Positions 34,094-45,856 of a stretch of 64,000 nt of DNA are shown piece by piece. Made by a program: the position numbers and the translations under genes. Where the stretch lies: the NCBI GenBank assembly GCA_964017235.1, contig OZ024936.1, forward strand, positions 93,408,537 to 93,472,536, in the 5' to 3' direction. Under the pieces are notes generated by a model. That model ran no database searches. It saw only the letters and a list, made by a program, of their open reading frames with translations, and was not told where the DNA came from. Each line of letters starts with the position of its first letter. Within the stretch, counting starts at the first letter, position 1. The DNA comes from Sabellastarte sp. h YS-2021. Taxonomy: Eukaryota; Annelida; Polychaeta; Sabellida; Sabellidae.

Positions 34094-34526
34094 TGATTAG
34101 TTTATGACTGAATGTGTCTATGCAGGCATTACTGTATTGAATGATATTCCAATTTTGATGGATATAATTCTTAATGTTATGGTTGGATGGGTTGAATTTG
34201 GTGGTCATTACTGATACATTTCTTTGTTTCTTAGTTTTGACTTCCAAAAGTTCATGTTGGGAATACTTGCACACTCTCAACATATGGTTTTTGAGCTGTT
34301 TGAATGGGTATATTCTTTTGAGGTAATACTCAATTAAATTTATACTTGTCTCCTCTCTCTAGGTTTGTTGAAATCTTCATTCTTTGAGCAGATTCTTCTA
34401 AGTCTGATGAATTGCCCAAAAGGTCCTTTAGTGTGACATGGGTTATGGTAGGCTGAGTTATGGTGTAGATACAGATGAGTGTCTGTAGGTTTCTCATATA
34501 GTGTTGTGTATAGAGTGTGGTCAGTG

Positions 34527-34858
34527 TCAATTTTTATTGTTGTGTCTAAAAAAATTGATACTAGTGTCATTTATGTCAGAAGTGAATTTGATTTTTTCAT
34601 GAATGCCATTGAGGTATTCTATGAAATTATCTAATTCTTTTCTGCCATGTGTCCATATCATGAATATATCATCTATAAAATGAAGCCATATGGTGGGTTT
34701 AATGTACCATCCATGTAATACCTTGATTTTAAATCTGTCCATGAATAAATTAGCATAATTTGGTGCCAAAGCTGTACCCATTGCAGTGTTTGTAGGTAAT
34801 GATCTTCATTAAATGTGAAGTTCATACTGTGGAGTAGTAGCTCTAGTAGTTTGAGCAA
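34527..34858 (-). pseudogene. Penelope reverse transcriptase palm
   Basis: The reading MGTALAPNYANLFMDRF (motif B region) followed by LHFIDDIFMIWTHG (motif C) and FTSDINDTSINF is diagnostic of Penelope-like RTs. The catalytic IDD aspartates are present. Flanking RT parts lie in other frames. Confidence 0.85.
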
Positions 34859-35060
34859 GTAAGGTGTAATGGGATCTTTGGTTTTGTCCTTTCTTACATA
34901 AATAATTATAATTATATGAAGTGTATGTCTCTATAATTAATATAAAAGCTTCCTGAGTTGAGTAACAAGCTGTTGAATCTGGTTGTTGTTACTCTTCTTT
35001 GACTGCTCATTGGGCTTTGTGGTGCTGGTTTTCTTCTCGTGCAGTTACTTGTCTCTTCTC

Positions 35061-35415
35061 TCAAGCTTTGTGGGGCTCATATTGGCGATTGCTTGTTGCT
35101 GCTAGCATGGGTGCCATTCCTTGATCTCTCTTTCTGAAAGAGTCCTTAAGTTCCATAATCTGATTCTGATCAAGATGTTTGGTAAGTTCATCATAGTATT
35201 TCAAGACGGGCATTTTTAACACTACTGTACTTGACAAATAAGTCATCCAGAATGGCTTTGGTCATCCTTTCTTTACATTCCTTAATACTTAGTTCCCATG
35301 ATTTGCGAACTGAGTTACTTTTGTTACTGCTTACATTGAAGTTAAACTCAACACAGGCAGGGTGGGCTGTCTTTAGTAATTCTGTGTGCATTCTATTAAT
35401 CTGGCTAATCTTCAT
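35061..35415 (-). pseudogene. Penelope N-terminal region
   Basis: Two overlapping frames (35,415-35,191 and 35,246-35,061) give a helical, basic region (IKECKERMTKAILDDLF; YYDELTKHLDQNQIMELKD) followed by RKRDQGMAPMLAATSNR. It sits in the right place to be the upstream part of the Penelope protein. Recognition is by context. Confidence 0.45.
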
Positions 35416-35779
35416 TCTTTTATTAGTCTTTATTCTGAGGTAAATTGGTTTTGCCTAATGGGGTTTAATGTTCCTGTCAGTGCCTGTGCTGGTGGTGGCT
35501 TCACCTGAGTCCCCTTCTGGCTCTTTTGTTGTCCTGGTGGTCTCGGTCCAGCTCCTTCTTTTCAAGCTTGGCACTTGCTTCCTTCCGGATGTTCAGGGTG
35601 TCATCCGAGAATCTGTTTTAGGAAGTGGAGTGTCTGCAGACTCAATCTCTAATCTATCACTTTGTAGATCCATGTTGGAGTAGGCAGTTATCAGACTGGA
35701 GTGGCTTACACTTTCCGAGATCATACTCATTTTTGAAAATTAAATAATAAAGCTGTGTGAAAGTGCTATAAGTCACTAT

Positions 35780-36790
35780 TATTTAATTCACACTGAAGAT
35801 ATGATGATATGCCTTACACAATATTTATTTGGTATTAGATTGTGTTTCAAAAGTTGTACAATGAGCTTCATCATCAGATGCCGGTTTTACAGGTGCAACT
35901 CCTCCCTGAGGTACTAAACACTGGTGCAAAGTCACCGGTGGTTCTGCACCGGTACACAGGTGCAATGCCCCGGTGCAGACCTATATTCTCCATAAAATGG
36001 GTTTTTGATATAGGGTAAGTATATTTATAGTAACTATAATAGGTAATAATGGAATTTTAGTATAATTCATATTATTGTGAGGTTTCTACAGGCAGGCTTT
36101 TTATAAAAGTACCATGTGTAAAATCTTATATTCTTATTTATTCATAGAGAGAATAAGTACAGGCTGCCTGATGTTGGGTCCACAGAATGTTGTAGTAGAG
36201 ATTATTTCTAGATCATGTTGTCCATATCTGTGGACATTCTGTTACATGTTTGAGTACATCTTATATTGTTAACATATGGACACTAGAAGCGAGTTACTAA
36301 TTATATAATTAAGTAGGATTGTTATTCCAACTTGGTACTAAGTTGGTATTTCATATGTACCAATAGTGCCATTATATATTTGGTCATGTTATGAGATTAC
36401 TTTTGCGCTCTTTGAGTGTAATCATTGATTTTTTCATAATGTAATATTCAATTATATGTCTACATAAAGAACACAAGAATAGATCATGTAATTTTTTAAT
36501 AATTTTATTCATGATTCTATTATAAATTAATTATTCATCCACATAAAACAGTATTTTAGTTTATGTTGTAACAAACAAGAAAGAAAAATAGGTGTCAGAA
36601 TAAATCTGTTATTTACTTTATTTCATAAATAACCGATAAATGTGAATAGTGAATATATAGTGAATATAATTATATATGAATAATTAATTGTCAATGTTAT
36701 ATATAAATAAATATAACAGTCATTTGTATAAAAATAAAAATAAATCTTTTTATTTTTCTTAAAATTTTGTTATGAGTTCATCGTATTTGT
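35780..36790. other. AT-rich spacer with GGTGCA-rich block
   Basis: No gene. Around 35,880-35,985 the words ggtgca, accggt and tgcacc recur several times in a short GC-richer block. The remainder is very AT-rich. Confidence 0.5.
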
Positions 36791-36799
36791 ATTGAGGTA

Positions 36800-37850
36800 A
36801 CTAATTTAACAGTCCTTTGGTTTGGGGACCTTGACCTTCAATCTTTTGGCTACTGGCACGAAAAGACTGGGTCTAGTTGGCTTCCTTAGAGCACATCTGT
36901 TCTAGCAGATCCTTCTTAATGTTGTGTGTGACAGCTGCTTTCCCTTCCAAGATTTTGTTGGGCATTTCACAGTTGTTTGGTTTGGTAACAGCAGTAGGGT
37001 TGGATGAAGATGATTCGTATATCATGACTTGGGTTGAATTTTTAGGAGAGGAGGGGGGTGATTATCTGATTTGGTGAATAGGGAAGATATACAAGTCTAT
37101 TGGTGGTGGATGGTGTGGTGATGATACTGCTCCTGAACTTGAGCTGGTTTCAGGGTGGGAGCTAGTTGACTGTCTTCCATGATTTTTGGTCTGGTTGGTC
37201 TTGCTGTAACCAGGTAGACTTGATAATGGGCCTATTTGACTTGCTAGGGTTTTGGGCTGCTCAAGGTTTTGTTTACAGAAGACTATGTTGCTATTGATGG
37301 TTTCAACAAAAATCTTGAGACTTTCAGTGAATCTGGCGATTGTTAGGCCATCCTGGAACTGTAAGACTTCATCTGGTGATAAGATTATAAGAGGGTCTGT
37401 ATTCACCACCTTATCCACCATTTCTAAACAGGTGATTGTAATTTTGGTCTCCCTAGTCATACTACTGCTGAGTAGGTTATTTTACAGTTTTTTGGCTACC
37501 TGTTCCAACTCATCCTCATAAGTCACTGATGGACAAGTCCATATAAATATCAGCAATTACAAATGATGGCACATTGCTTTCAGTAGCTATGTTCTGTACT
37601 GAGGTATTGGGTGCCTGTGTTCCTACTGTATGACTAGTACTGGGCTGATTTTCATTATTTTTAGAATCACTATCCAAACATTTTTAGTATGTTTCAACAA
37701 GTCCTCTTTTTTCATATATGCTTTATTACATCCAATACAATTGAATTTAATATTGAAATGTTGATTAGTTTTAGTTCTTTTTGGCTATTTTTTTCAGTGA
37801 AAGCTTTTTCACAATACCCACATATGAAACTTAATTTGCCCTCCATTTTG
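36800..37850 (-). pseudogene. Zinc-finger and Ser/Pro-rich ORF, unassigned mobile-element protein
   Basis: Minus-strand reading starting near 37,845 encodes FICGYCEKAFTEKN and then FNCIGCNKAYMKKEDLLKHT, two C2H2-type zinc-finger-like units of which the second is more complete. A polar linker, a helical domain in the 132-codon frame at 37,062-37,460, and a Ser/Pro-rich tail follow. Several stops and frame changes occur. It shares orientation with the Penelope-like element downstream and lies in the same satellite R insertion. It could be an accessory ORF of that element or an unrelated relic. Confidence 0.4.
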
Positions 37851-38569
37851 ATTATTGTCGACAAATATAATGTATTTGTATTTAAATACACTCAAATGTA
37901 TTTGTTGTTTTTATCTTTAAATAAGAGGTATTCAGAAGTATCAAATTTGAAATTAAGGTTCTGGCTATATTTGGTGGACCCCTGGAAGGTATTCCATTAT
38001 TTTGAAAAAACAGCCCTTTTCTGTACCTACGCCCCCATATAGTTAAACTGAGTCAACATTTTTATTTCTAAATCCATTTACTTGTACTTTGTAGGACTTT
38101 TACATCCTCATAAAACATACTTTTCTGCAAAAATCAGCTTCCTACACAGAATCATGTTTGGTGGGGTTTGAATCTTATGTAAAGTCTGTTATTGAAATGT
38201 TTAACCGAGAATGTTTGAGAAATGCAATTTTTTTTGGTCTTAAAAGTTAGATAAGTGTTACCATCTTAGGTTCATTGTACCTGTAATACAATGTTGCAAT
38301 GAAATATTTATGCAGTGAACTATTCAGGTCCCTAGGCTTTTACCACAAGTCCACAGGTAGATGTCAAGATAGCAAATTGTAGCTGCTCTACAATTACAAA
38401 TATGTATTGCAAGTATCATAAACTAGTGTGTATATTAACTACATTTTTGAGGGGTTTAAGAAGTGTCAAATTTGAAACTGAGTCCCTGCCTTTTATTTGG
38501 TTGACCTATATAGAGTATTTGATTGTGTTGAAAAAAAACAACCCCTTTCTGTGTTCAGTTTGAAAACCA

Positions 38570-39980
38570 CTGGTCCAGTGGCAAACAGAACTTCTTATAA
38601 ACATTGAAATGCAGAGTTTCCTGTGTGATCAGGGCCTTGTACACAGTGAACTCAGTGCACTAGATAAAAGCTCATTACAACACAGCATGTGTTTAATTAA
38701 GTATAATTGTGTTCTCAATGTGTAGATCTGAAGTTTGTTTGTGGCATGTGCCAGAAATGGGGGTCATTAGCCTTGTACAATGCTTTTTAGAAGATAGAAT
38801 ATATTTAAGTTACTTTAATTGTAATCATGTAAAATAATTCCACCATCTAAACTATTTCCAAACTACCTGAAACTATATTAAAGCAAAATGCTTAAAGTTA
38901 TTTGAGTGAGTGTTTGGTAACTCCAACTTGATGTTGAGTAAATGAATAAGCCACAAAGAAGGTCACAGTACATTCTGTTTTGAGAATATGATGCATCCAA
39001 AAGCTTTATCAAAGTTAGTGCACCTAAAGTGTAACATTAAATCATTTATCAAAAGAAATCATAATAAAAACTACTTTCAAAGTGAATTGTTTGCATTATT
39101 TATAGAAATTGTTAAGATATTTGGAAATGTGAAATATTTACCTGAGAACAGAATATTTCCTCAACAGACAACTTGAGGGAATTGGCAGAATTTAAGACAG
39201 CAGTAATGAAATAAACTTTATTACATATCCATCACACCCATGGAGAAAGTTAACAAAGTGTATCTTTATTCATTTTGTTGCACATTTAAATGCTTCTATC
39301 AAAAATAACCAGTTACCTACTAGTTGTTTGAAGAGAATTTGTTGAATATACAAGTTGTTTTACAGAGAATTCATGTTTTAATTACCACAACATCAAGAAA
39401 TGGAAGTTTGTAACTATGATTAATATCAATACTTGACATGCATTTGTTATTTTAAATGTTTGTGGTGTATATTAGCTTGCAAACATTATAAACGGTACAT
39501 TTGGTTATACTGAGCTACAAACAGATTGGATTTACACAAATTTCCTTAACTGAAATCCAAAATGCTATCACATAACTTCTATTTTATGTATTCAAACCAA
39601 CTTATTACCTATGAAAAGAAGTAAGGAAATAAAATTTTATTATACTAAAATTAATTATCATTTACAAAAAGAACTTGACTATGAAACATGTACAGACAAA
39701 TTAATATTTACCCTGCAATCTGTGACTTATTAACAAGAGTATAGAATATAACTCGAAAAAGAATGTCCTGTTAAGAGTAGCTGCAACAAGTGAAAAGAAA
39801 CATGACAGCATAAAAGAAAAGACATTATCATGTGTAATTTCCACTCCATGAATGTTTTGCAACACTTGTTCAGTAGACTTTTAAGACTCTGTTTTCTTTG
39901 CAAAATATATCAATTATGATTGGATAATAATTTTCACTGTAAATCATTTCAGCTTCATGCCTTTTTGCATTGATTCACTG
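38570..39980. other. No gene recognised
   Basis: AT-rich. The frame at 38,988-39,176 has no recognisable motif. Confidence 0.5.
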
Positions 39981-40189
39981 ATTTATTTATTTGTGTTTTT
40001 ATGTCGCTTTCAACACTGTACAGGTCATATCATGATGGGTAGTTTTATAGGCAGAGAAAATCAGTAGATGCAGTTAGTCAAGGTTAAGTAATGTAAACGG
40101 CCAACCAACAGCAAGCAACTACCAACTTTCCCACTTGAGGTTGGGCCGGGAACCAAACCCCGATCTCAGCAGCAGGAGGTGAGAGTGTT
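39981..40189 (-). mobile_element. tRNA-derived SINE, copy 2
   Basis: Same organisation as 4,118-4,325: TTTA-rich tail, tatgtcgctttcaacactgt, caacagcaagcaactaccaa and a degraded B-box region (ggaaccaaacccc). It is more diverged than copy 1. Confidence 0.75.
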
Positions 40190-40199
40190 ACCCTTTTTT

Positions 40200-41560
40200 C
40201 ATTGATTCAAATTTTTTCTCGAAATCACTGTATCTCTAATAGTTTTTGAGATAATCAACATTTCCATTTTCTTTAATGGTTTTCAAGACAGACAGCATAT
40301 TCAATTTCTGCCAAAATTCAAGATGGCTCAAAATTTGTTCAATTTTTTTAATTTCCGGCAAAAATTTAAGATGGCGGTTGAAATTTGGAAAATTTAACAT
40401 TTCTCAGAGCCACTATCCGCAAGGTTTCTAGTACCCAAAGGATCCAAAATTTTGAGATTGCTCTATATCTGATGGTTTTCTAGATAGACAACATTTTCCA
40501 CTCTGACAAAATTCAAGCTGGCAGCTGGTATTCAGCATTTTTAACTTTTCAGAGGCATTATATCTGAGGTCCCTATTACCCACAGGGTCTAAAATTTGCT
40601 CGAAATCACTCTATCTCTGACAGTTTTGGAGATAGGCAACATTTTGAATTTCCGCCAAAATTCAAGATGGTAGCTGTAAATTTGGGAAATTCAACATTTT
40701 GCCAAGGCACTATATATCAGGTCTCTAGCGACTAGAAGGGTCCAAATTTTCTCAAAATTGCTCGATCTCTGATGGCTTTAGAGATAGACAACAATTTTTA
40801 TTTCACCCCAAATTCATGATGACATAAACACAACACTTTTGATTTCTGCCAAAATTCAAGATGTAGGCCAAAAATTTGGAAGTTCAACAATTTGCAGAGG
40901 CACTTTATCTGATATTTCTAGTACCCACAGGTCTAAAATTTGCTTGAAATCATTCTATCTATGACGGTTTTTGAAATAGATTTTTTTTATTTATACCAAA
41001 ATTCAAGATTGTAGCCGAAATTTGGGAATTTAACATTTTGCAGAGGCACTATAACTGAGGTCTGTAGTAACCACCAGATCCAAAATTTGCTCTATATTGC
41101 TCTATCTCTGATGGTTTTTGAGATAGCTGACATTTCCAATTTCCACAAAAAATCAAGATGGCGGTCAAAATTTGGTAATTCAACATTTTTAGAAGCACTA
41201 TATCTGAGGTGTCTAGTACCCAAAGGGTCCAAATTTTACTTGAAATCACTCTATCTATGACAGTTTTTCTTTAGATAGACGTTATTTTTAATTTTCACAA
41301 AATTCAAGATGGCGGTTGAAATTCGGGAAGTTCAACATTTTTCAGAGGCACTCACAGGGTCCAAAAGTTGCTCGAAATCACTCAATCTCTGTTTTCGAAA
41401 TAGACGATATTTTTGATATCCGCTAAAATTCAAGATGACAGCCAAATTTCAGAAAAGCATGCACTTTTCAGCTGACCTACATCTGAGGTCTCTAGTACCC
41501 AACAGATGCAGTATTCAGGTCCAAAATTTACTTGAAATCACTCTATCTATCAGCTTCTGT
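40200..41560. repeat. Degenerate ~148-base minisatellite, 8-9 units
   Basis: Each unit has aaaattcaagatggcgg, cattttgcagaggcactata, tgaggtctctagtacccaca and tcgaaatcactctatctctg in that order. Spacing of the gaggcacta word is 144-152 bases, with one longer gap of about 197. Units differ at many positions, so the array is old. Short open frames here are by-products of the repeat. Confidence 0.85.
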
Positions 41561-41861
41561 GATTTTTGAGAATTACTCAGGTTGATAGGTAATTTAACTA
41601 AAAATAGCTTCTTCCCACACACTTACAGTGATAGATTAGTACAACAGTAAGCACATTGTCGCTTGGAGAAAGTATCTGAGTCTGTGACTATAATTTACAA
41701 TAAAAATGATCAGATATTTACTCAAATAGCTAATTAGTATAACACCCCAAAGCAATACAAAGCAAGCCTATGGATCCTATTATCATCTATTCCAGATTTG
41801 ATTCAGATTTCACTTGCACATTTCTTTTAAGTGAGCAGACAACTAAATGTCACTGAAAATG

Positions 41862-42420
41862 GACCTTTCCACGGTGTCAATCAAAATACCGCAAATCGGC
41901 ATATATCCTGTTTACTACAATAGTAACAACCAATCATTTCCTCCGATTTTCATCGGCGCCATTTTGAATTACAAAAAGTGGTCATTTTTAGGGACATATT
42001 TGTAAATATTATTGCTTTCTGATAATGGAGCAAAATGAAACCAAAGTATAATTTGATAAAAAAATTATATCATCTATCCTACCTACTTTAAAATGTCTGA
42101 AATGTATATATATGCCCCCAAGCTGCCATTGTTTACATTTTACTGCAATTCACGAGGATTTGTTTTGATCAATAAATTGTTTATTTATTTATTTTAAAAT
42201 TTTTGTCACAATAAAGCAAATATACTTTATTATATAATTTCTTATTATATGCTACATCCAATCATTTATAATACGTGTTATTTCTATTATATCTTAAAAT
42301 ACTCGATGTTTACGTTTGATTTCCCGCCATTTTCGCCATTTGTTTGTCAGACAAGGCCTGACATGGAGACAATTAAAATACCATAAACCAGGAAGTGGGC
42401 GTGGCCTATGGAACGGTCCA
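41862..42420. mobile_element. TIR element M3, copy 1
   Basis: About 560 bases bounded by atggacctttccac and the inverted tggaacggtccat. It is followed after 24 bases by a second, very similar full copy in the same orientation. There is no coding capacity. It contains cctgacatggaga and aagtgggcgtggcc near the right end. Confidence 0.7.
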
Positions 42421-42445
42421 TAGCTAATTATTTTGCTGAGTGGCT

Positions 42446-43009
42446 ATGGACCTTTCCACGGTGTCAATCAAAATACCGCAAATCGGCAAACATCCTGTTT
42501 ACTACAATAACAACAACCAATCATTTCCTCCGGTTTTCATCAGCGCCATTTTGAATTACAAAAACGTGGTCATTTTTAGGGACATATTTGTAAATATTAT
42601 TGCTTTCTGACAATGAAACAAAAAGAAACCACAGTGTAATTTCATAAAAATATTATATCATCAATCCTACCTACTTTAAAATGTCCGCAATGCATACATA
42701 TGTTCCCAAGCTGCCACTGTTTACATTTTACTGCAATGCACGAGGATTTGTTTTGATCAATAAATTGTCTATTTATTTATTTTATAATTTTTGTCACAAT
42801 AAAGCAAATATACTTTATTATATAATTTTTATTATATGCTACATCCAATCATTTATAATACGTGTTATTCCTATTATATCTAGAAATACTCAATGTTAAC
42901 GTTTCATTTCCTGCCATTTTCGCCATTTGTTTGTCAGACAAGGCCTGACATGGAGATAGCTAAAATACTGTAAACCAGGAAGTGGGCGTGGCCTATGGAA
43001 CGGTCCATT
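42446..43009. mobile_element. TIR element M3, copy 2
   Basis: Same ends and length as copy 1 (41,862-42,420) and similar throughout with scattered substitutions. The pair could be a tandem duplication or two insertions side by side. The 24-base spacer agctaattattttgctgagt... is not an obvious target duplication. Confidence 0.7.
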
Positions 43010-43357
43010 ACTAAAGAGCTACGGCTCCCAAAAGCAAAACCTAGCAAGCTACTAATCCAATAATCCTCCATAGAAAATTTGGTTCCAACATCTTGATTTC
43101 TTTATCTTTTAAAACATGGAAACAAAATAGTTTATTATATTATAATGGTCATATTCAAACATTCCAACAATTAAGGCATAGATTTGACTGGAAATGAAAT
43201 ATACACATGTAAAATACTTTAAAAACCTCTATACCAAAATTGTGGAAGCTAACACTAAAAGGGTCACCACCAAGTATGAATATGCAAAGTGAAGTATATA
43301 TAAATTTGACGGGGACACCTCCTTAGTATAGCTGAAGTGAGTAACCAATAATTATAT

Positions 43358-43738
43358 TTGGAGTTACACAAAAATGACAAAAAAACTGTAGTCAATACTT
43401 GGACAGACCTATTTCCTCTTTTAGAATGTGTGTCACGGAAATTAACTTTCTCAGCAACGCATCACATGACACTAAAAACATATTTGCAGATATTTCAATA
43501 TAAATTACTAAACAGATTAATAAACTGTGATTTATACAAATGGAAAATTAAATCAAAACCATATTGTGATAGTTGTGTCATAGCGATAGACACCATAGAG
43601 CATCACTTGTTTCTATGCCTACCTTCTAAGAAATTTTGGGAGGAAATGGAGGTTTGGCTTAACAAACAAAATAATATGCCAGATAGAATACAATTCGTTA
43701 TTTGTGAAGTCATCTTTGGCATAGGGATGAGTCAGTGA
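43358..43738 (+). pseudogene. Tx1/L1-type LINE C-terminal domain
   Basis: 126 codons with FQYKLLNRLINC, then CDSC, IEHHLFLCLPSKKFWEE, the cysteine/histidine-containing C-terminal region that ends Tx1/L1-type RT proteins. The reading is broken by a stop near 43,738 and continues in the frame at 43,735-43,938. The start codon shown is not the true one; the element is 5'-truncated. Confidence 0.7.
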
Positions 43739-43938
43739 GTCAGTTTTATAAATTTTTGAATGTTTTCATCCTCTTTGGAAAACATTACTTGAATTTTTGC
43801 AGAACAAACAGCAAAAATACAAATTTTTGTGGAGTTTTTTTACCATTGCAAAGAATTAAATATAATAAAATAATTTTACAAAAGTCTGTTGCTGATAATG
43901 ATAAAGTAGAGATAGATAAGATAGAAAATATAAACTAG
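43735..43938 (+). pseudogene. Tx1/L1-type LINE, last 67 codons
   Basis: Continues the C-terminal domain (LNVFILFGKHYLNFCR, then a basic-acidic tail) after the stop near 43,738. It matches the usual final segment of such LINE proteins by position and composition. Confidence 0.55.
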
Positions 43939-44344
43939 TCCCCATAATTTACATTAAAGCTGAAAACTATTTTTGCACAACAAGAACATTATAATGTTTT
44001 AATGTCACCTTAATGTTGCATCTTTGGTAGCTATATAATGTATTACAGTCAAAAGTTTATTGAGTTTATTGGAGTACTTATAATGTGTACTTTTTGTCTT
44101 GTGTTAAACATGTTAGTTCTTGCAGCTGTCTGTTAGTGTGTATTTGTCTTGGTACTTCAAGAAATGTATTATGTCTTGTAATCTGACTTCCAAGTCCAAT
44201 TCCAATTCAACTTTTATAGCGCTTAATCTCTGCCAAAGTGACAGACTCTAAGGCGCAACATCATAAGCATAGTCACAAAAAATCATTGTCCTTATCCATA
44301 GCAATGGTCGACATCACGGAGAACGCCATATGAGGTGGAAAATA

Positions 44345-44527
44345 CTAAGGAGGATAAGCTTGGCAGAATAGGTATGCCTTAAGTTTTTTTCTGAAGGAAG
44401 CAATAGAAGTGGCAGATCGTGCATCATCCGGGAGTTCATTCCATATTTTGGGAGCATCATATGCAAAGCTTAGACCAAACTGCTTTGTGGATTTGTAAAT
44501 AGATGGTTGGCCGGTATTGAGGAACAT
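44345..44527 (-). pseudogene. L2 copy D, RT C-terminal end
   Basis: The 60-codon frame FGLSFAYDAPKIWNELPDDA...FRKKLKAYLF matches the end of the copy A protein (FGHSFAFDAPTVWNHLPNEV). It is separated from the main RT frame by about 75 bases containing stops or frame changes. Confidence 0.8.
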
Positions 44528-44603
44528 GTAGAATTATACCATCAGATTGACTCAACCGAGTATTATAGGCACATTGTCTAACTTTGAGGAATGGGCTGAA
44601 ATA

Positions 44604-45812
44604 TTATGGACAGTTAGTATGTAGGTATTGGTATACCAGCAAGGCAGTCTTGAAGATGCAACGATGCCTTATGGGTAGCCAATGAAGGGCTTTTCTTAGT
44701 GCAGTGGTATGAGAAAGACATGTGGCTCTATAAACAATCCTGGCCAGACTGTTTTGAATGCATTGTAGCTTGCGCAGGTTAGAAACAGATAGACCCCTAA
44801 ACAAGGAGTTACAGTAGTCAAGTCTACTCCCCACAAGTGCATTTGCAGCCATAAGAGCAGCATCACGAGTCAAGTACTGTCGAATTTGTCTAAGATCCCT
44901 CATCTGGATGAAACAAAGTTTACATACACTTTTAACATGTTTGGTGAAGGAAAAGTCTGAGTCAAACCAGACACCCAAATTCTTAACGGCATCTGAAGGT
45001 ATCAGTGATTCACCCAATATGTTTACTGGAAAGAATGGGTTTAACTTATCTTGTTGAGACTTGGAGCCAAATATAATGAAATCGGTCTTATCGGCATTCA
45101 GCTTTAGTTTATTTGCACACAACCACAGTTTGACATCTTCGAGACACTTTCCTAGTCGATCGAAGGCAATTTTTGCATTTTTGTGTGTCAGGTGAATAAA
45201 CAGCTGGGTGTCTTCAGCATAGAAGTGAAATCTGACATCTGGATGGTTAGAGATTACTTTGCTCAAAGGTGTGGTATACAACGAAAAAAGAAAAGGACCA
45301 AGAATTGAACCTTGAGGAACCCCAAACTTAAGCTTACTAGTCTCAGAGAGAACAAAGCCAATCTTGATGCATTGGGTACAATCAGAAAGGTATGACTTGA
45401 ACCAATCAAGGCATCTACCCCCGACACCGAACCATTTTCTTAAGCAATCAAGGAGTTTGTCATGATCAATGGTGTCAAAAGCTGCAGATTGATCAAGCAG
45501 CACCACACCTGTGGCCTCACCTCTGGCTAGAGATAGGTGAATCTGATTCTTTATAGATAAAAGAGCTGTTTCAGTTGAGTGGCCACGTCTATAGGCAGAC
45601 TGATTCTCATTTTCCAACCCATGGAGAGAGACATGTCTGCTAAGTTGTGAGGCAACTACACGTTCCACGAGTTTTGAGATAAAGCTCAGCCCAGACACAG
45701 GGTGATAGTTCTTTAGATCGTCTTTTGATAAAGAAGATTTCTTTATCAGTGTAGTGACAACAGCACTTTTGAAGCCATCTGGGACAGCACCTTCCGACAA
45801 AGAACAATTCAC
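44604..45812 (-). pseudogene. L2 copy D reverse transcriptase
   Basis: 402 codons with SKLVERVV, QSAYRRGHSTETALL, LDQSAAFDTIDH (motif A; Leu to Gln next to the aspartates), GVPQGSILGPFLFSLY and FYAEDTQLF. Motif C reads Y-A-E-D, so the first catalytic aspartate has become glutamate. The reading ends before the C-terminal part at 44,345-44,527. The start shown is internal. Confidence 0.85.
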
Positions 45813-45856
45813 AAGTTTTGTGATAGAAGGAAGCAGTATTTCAAGGCAATCCTTAA

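Larger units (their letters stand above)
33494..35760 (-). mobile_element. Penelope-like retroelement (decayed)
   Basis: Read on the minus strand: an N-terminal region (35,415-35,061), an RT (about 34,860-34,530), a connector (34,283-33,975) and a GIY-YIG-type endonuclease (34,093-33,497). This domain order defines Penelope-like elements. It is inserted in satellite R, whose monomer stops at about 33,493. Frameshifts and stops break the protein. Confidence 0.8.
23927..38565 (+). repeat. Satellite R: ~0.52-kb tandem repeat, broken by three composite insertions
   Basis: Monomers start with ttaagaagtgtcaaa, contain a tagttaaactgagtcaa block and cttgtactttgtaggactttt, and end with acaggtatcataaactagtg. 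They occur head to tail at 23,927-24,440, 24,445-24,990, 27,290-27,806 (its end continued at 32,939-33,030), 33,031-33,493, 37,917-38,450 and 38,455-38,565 (partial). The spacing where uninterrupted is 517 and 525 bases. Insertions lie at 24,991-27,226, 27,811-32,938 and 33,494-37,916. Confidence 0.85.
43340..44190 (+). mobile_element. Tx1/L1-type LINE, 3' end
   Basis: A 5'-truncated LINE comprising the C-terminal coding end (43,358-43,938) and about 250 bases of 3' UTR, directly before L2-type copy D. Confidence 0.7.

Noticed and set aside
40200-41560. CRISPR-like array of regular repeats
   Set aside because: Units are about 148 bases with no short conserved repeat/unique spacer pattern, and the context is animal DNA.
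42681-42899. 72-codon frame in the second M3 copy
   Set aside because: The matching region of the first M3 copy is not kept open in the same way, and the sequence is low in complexity.
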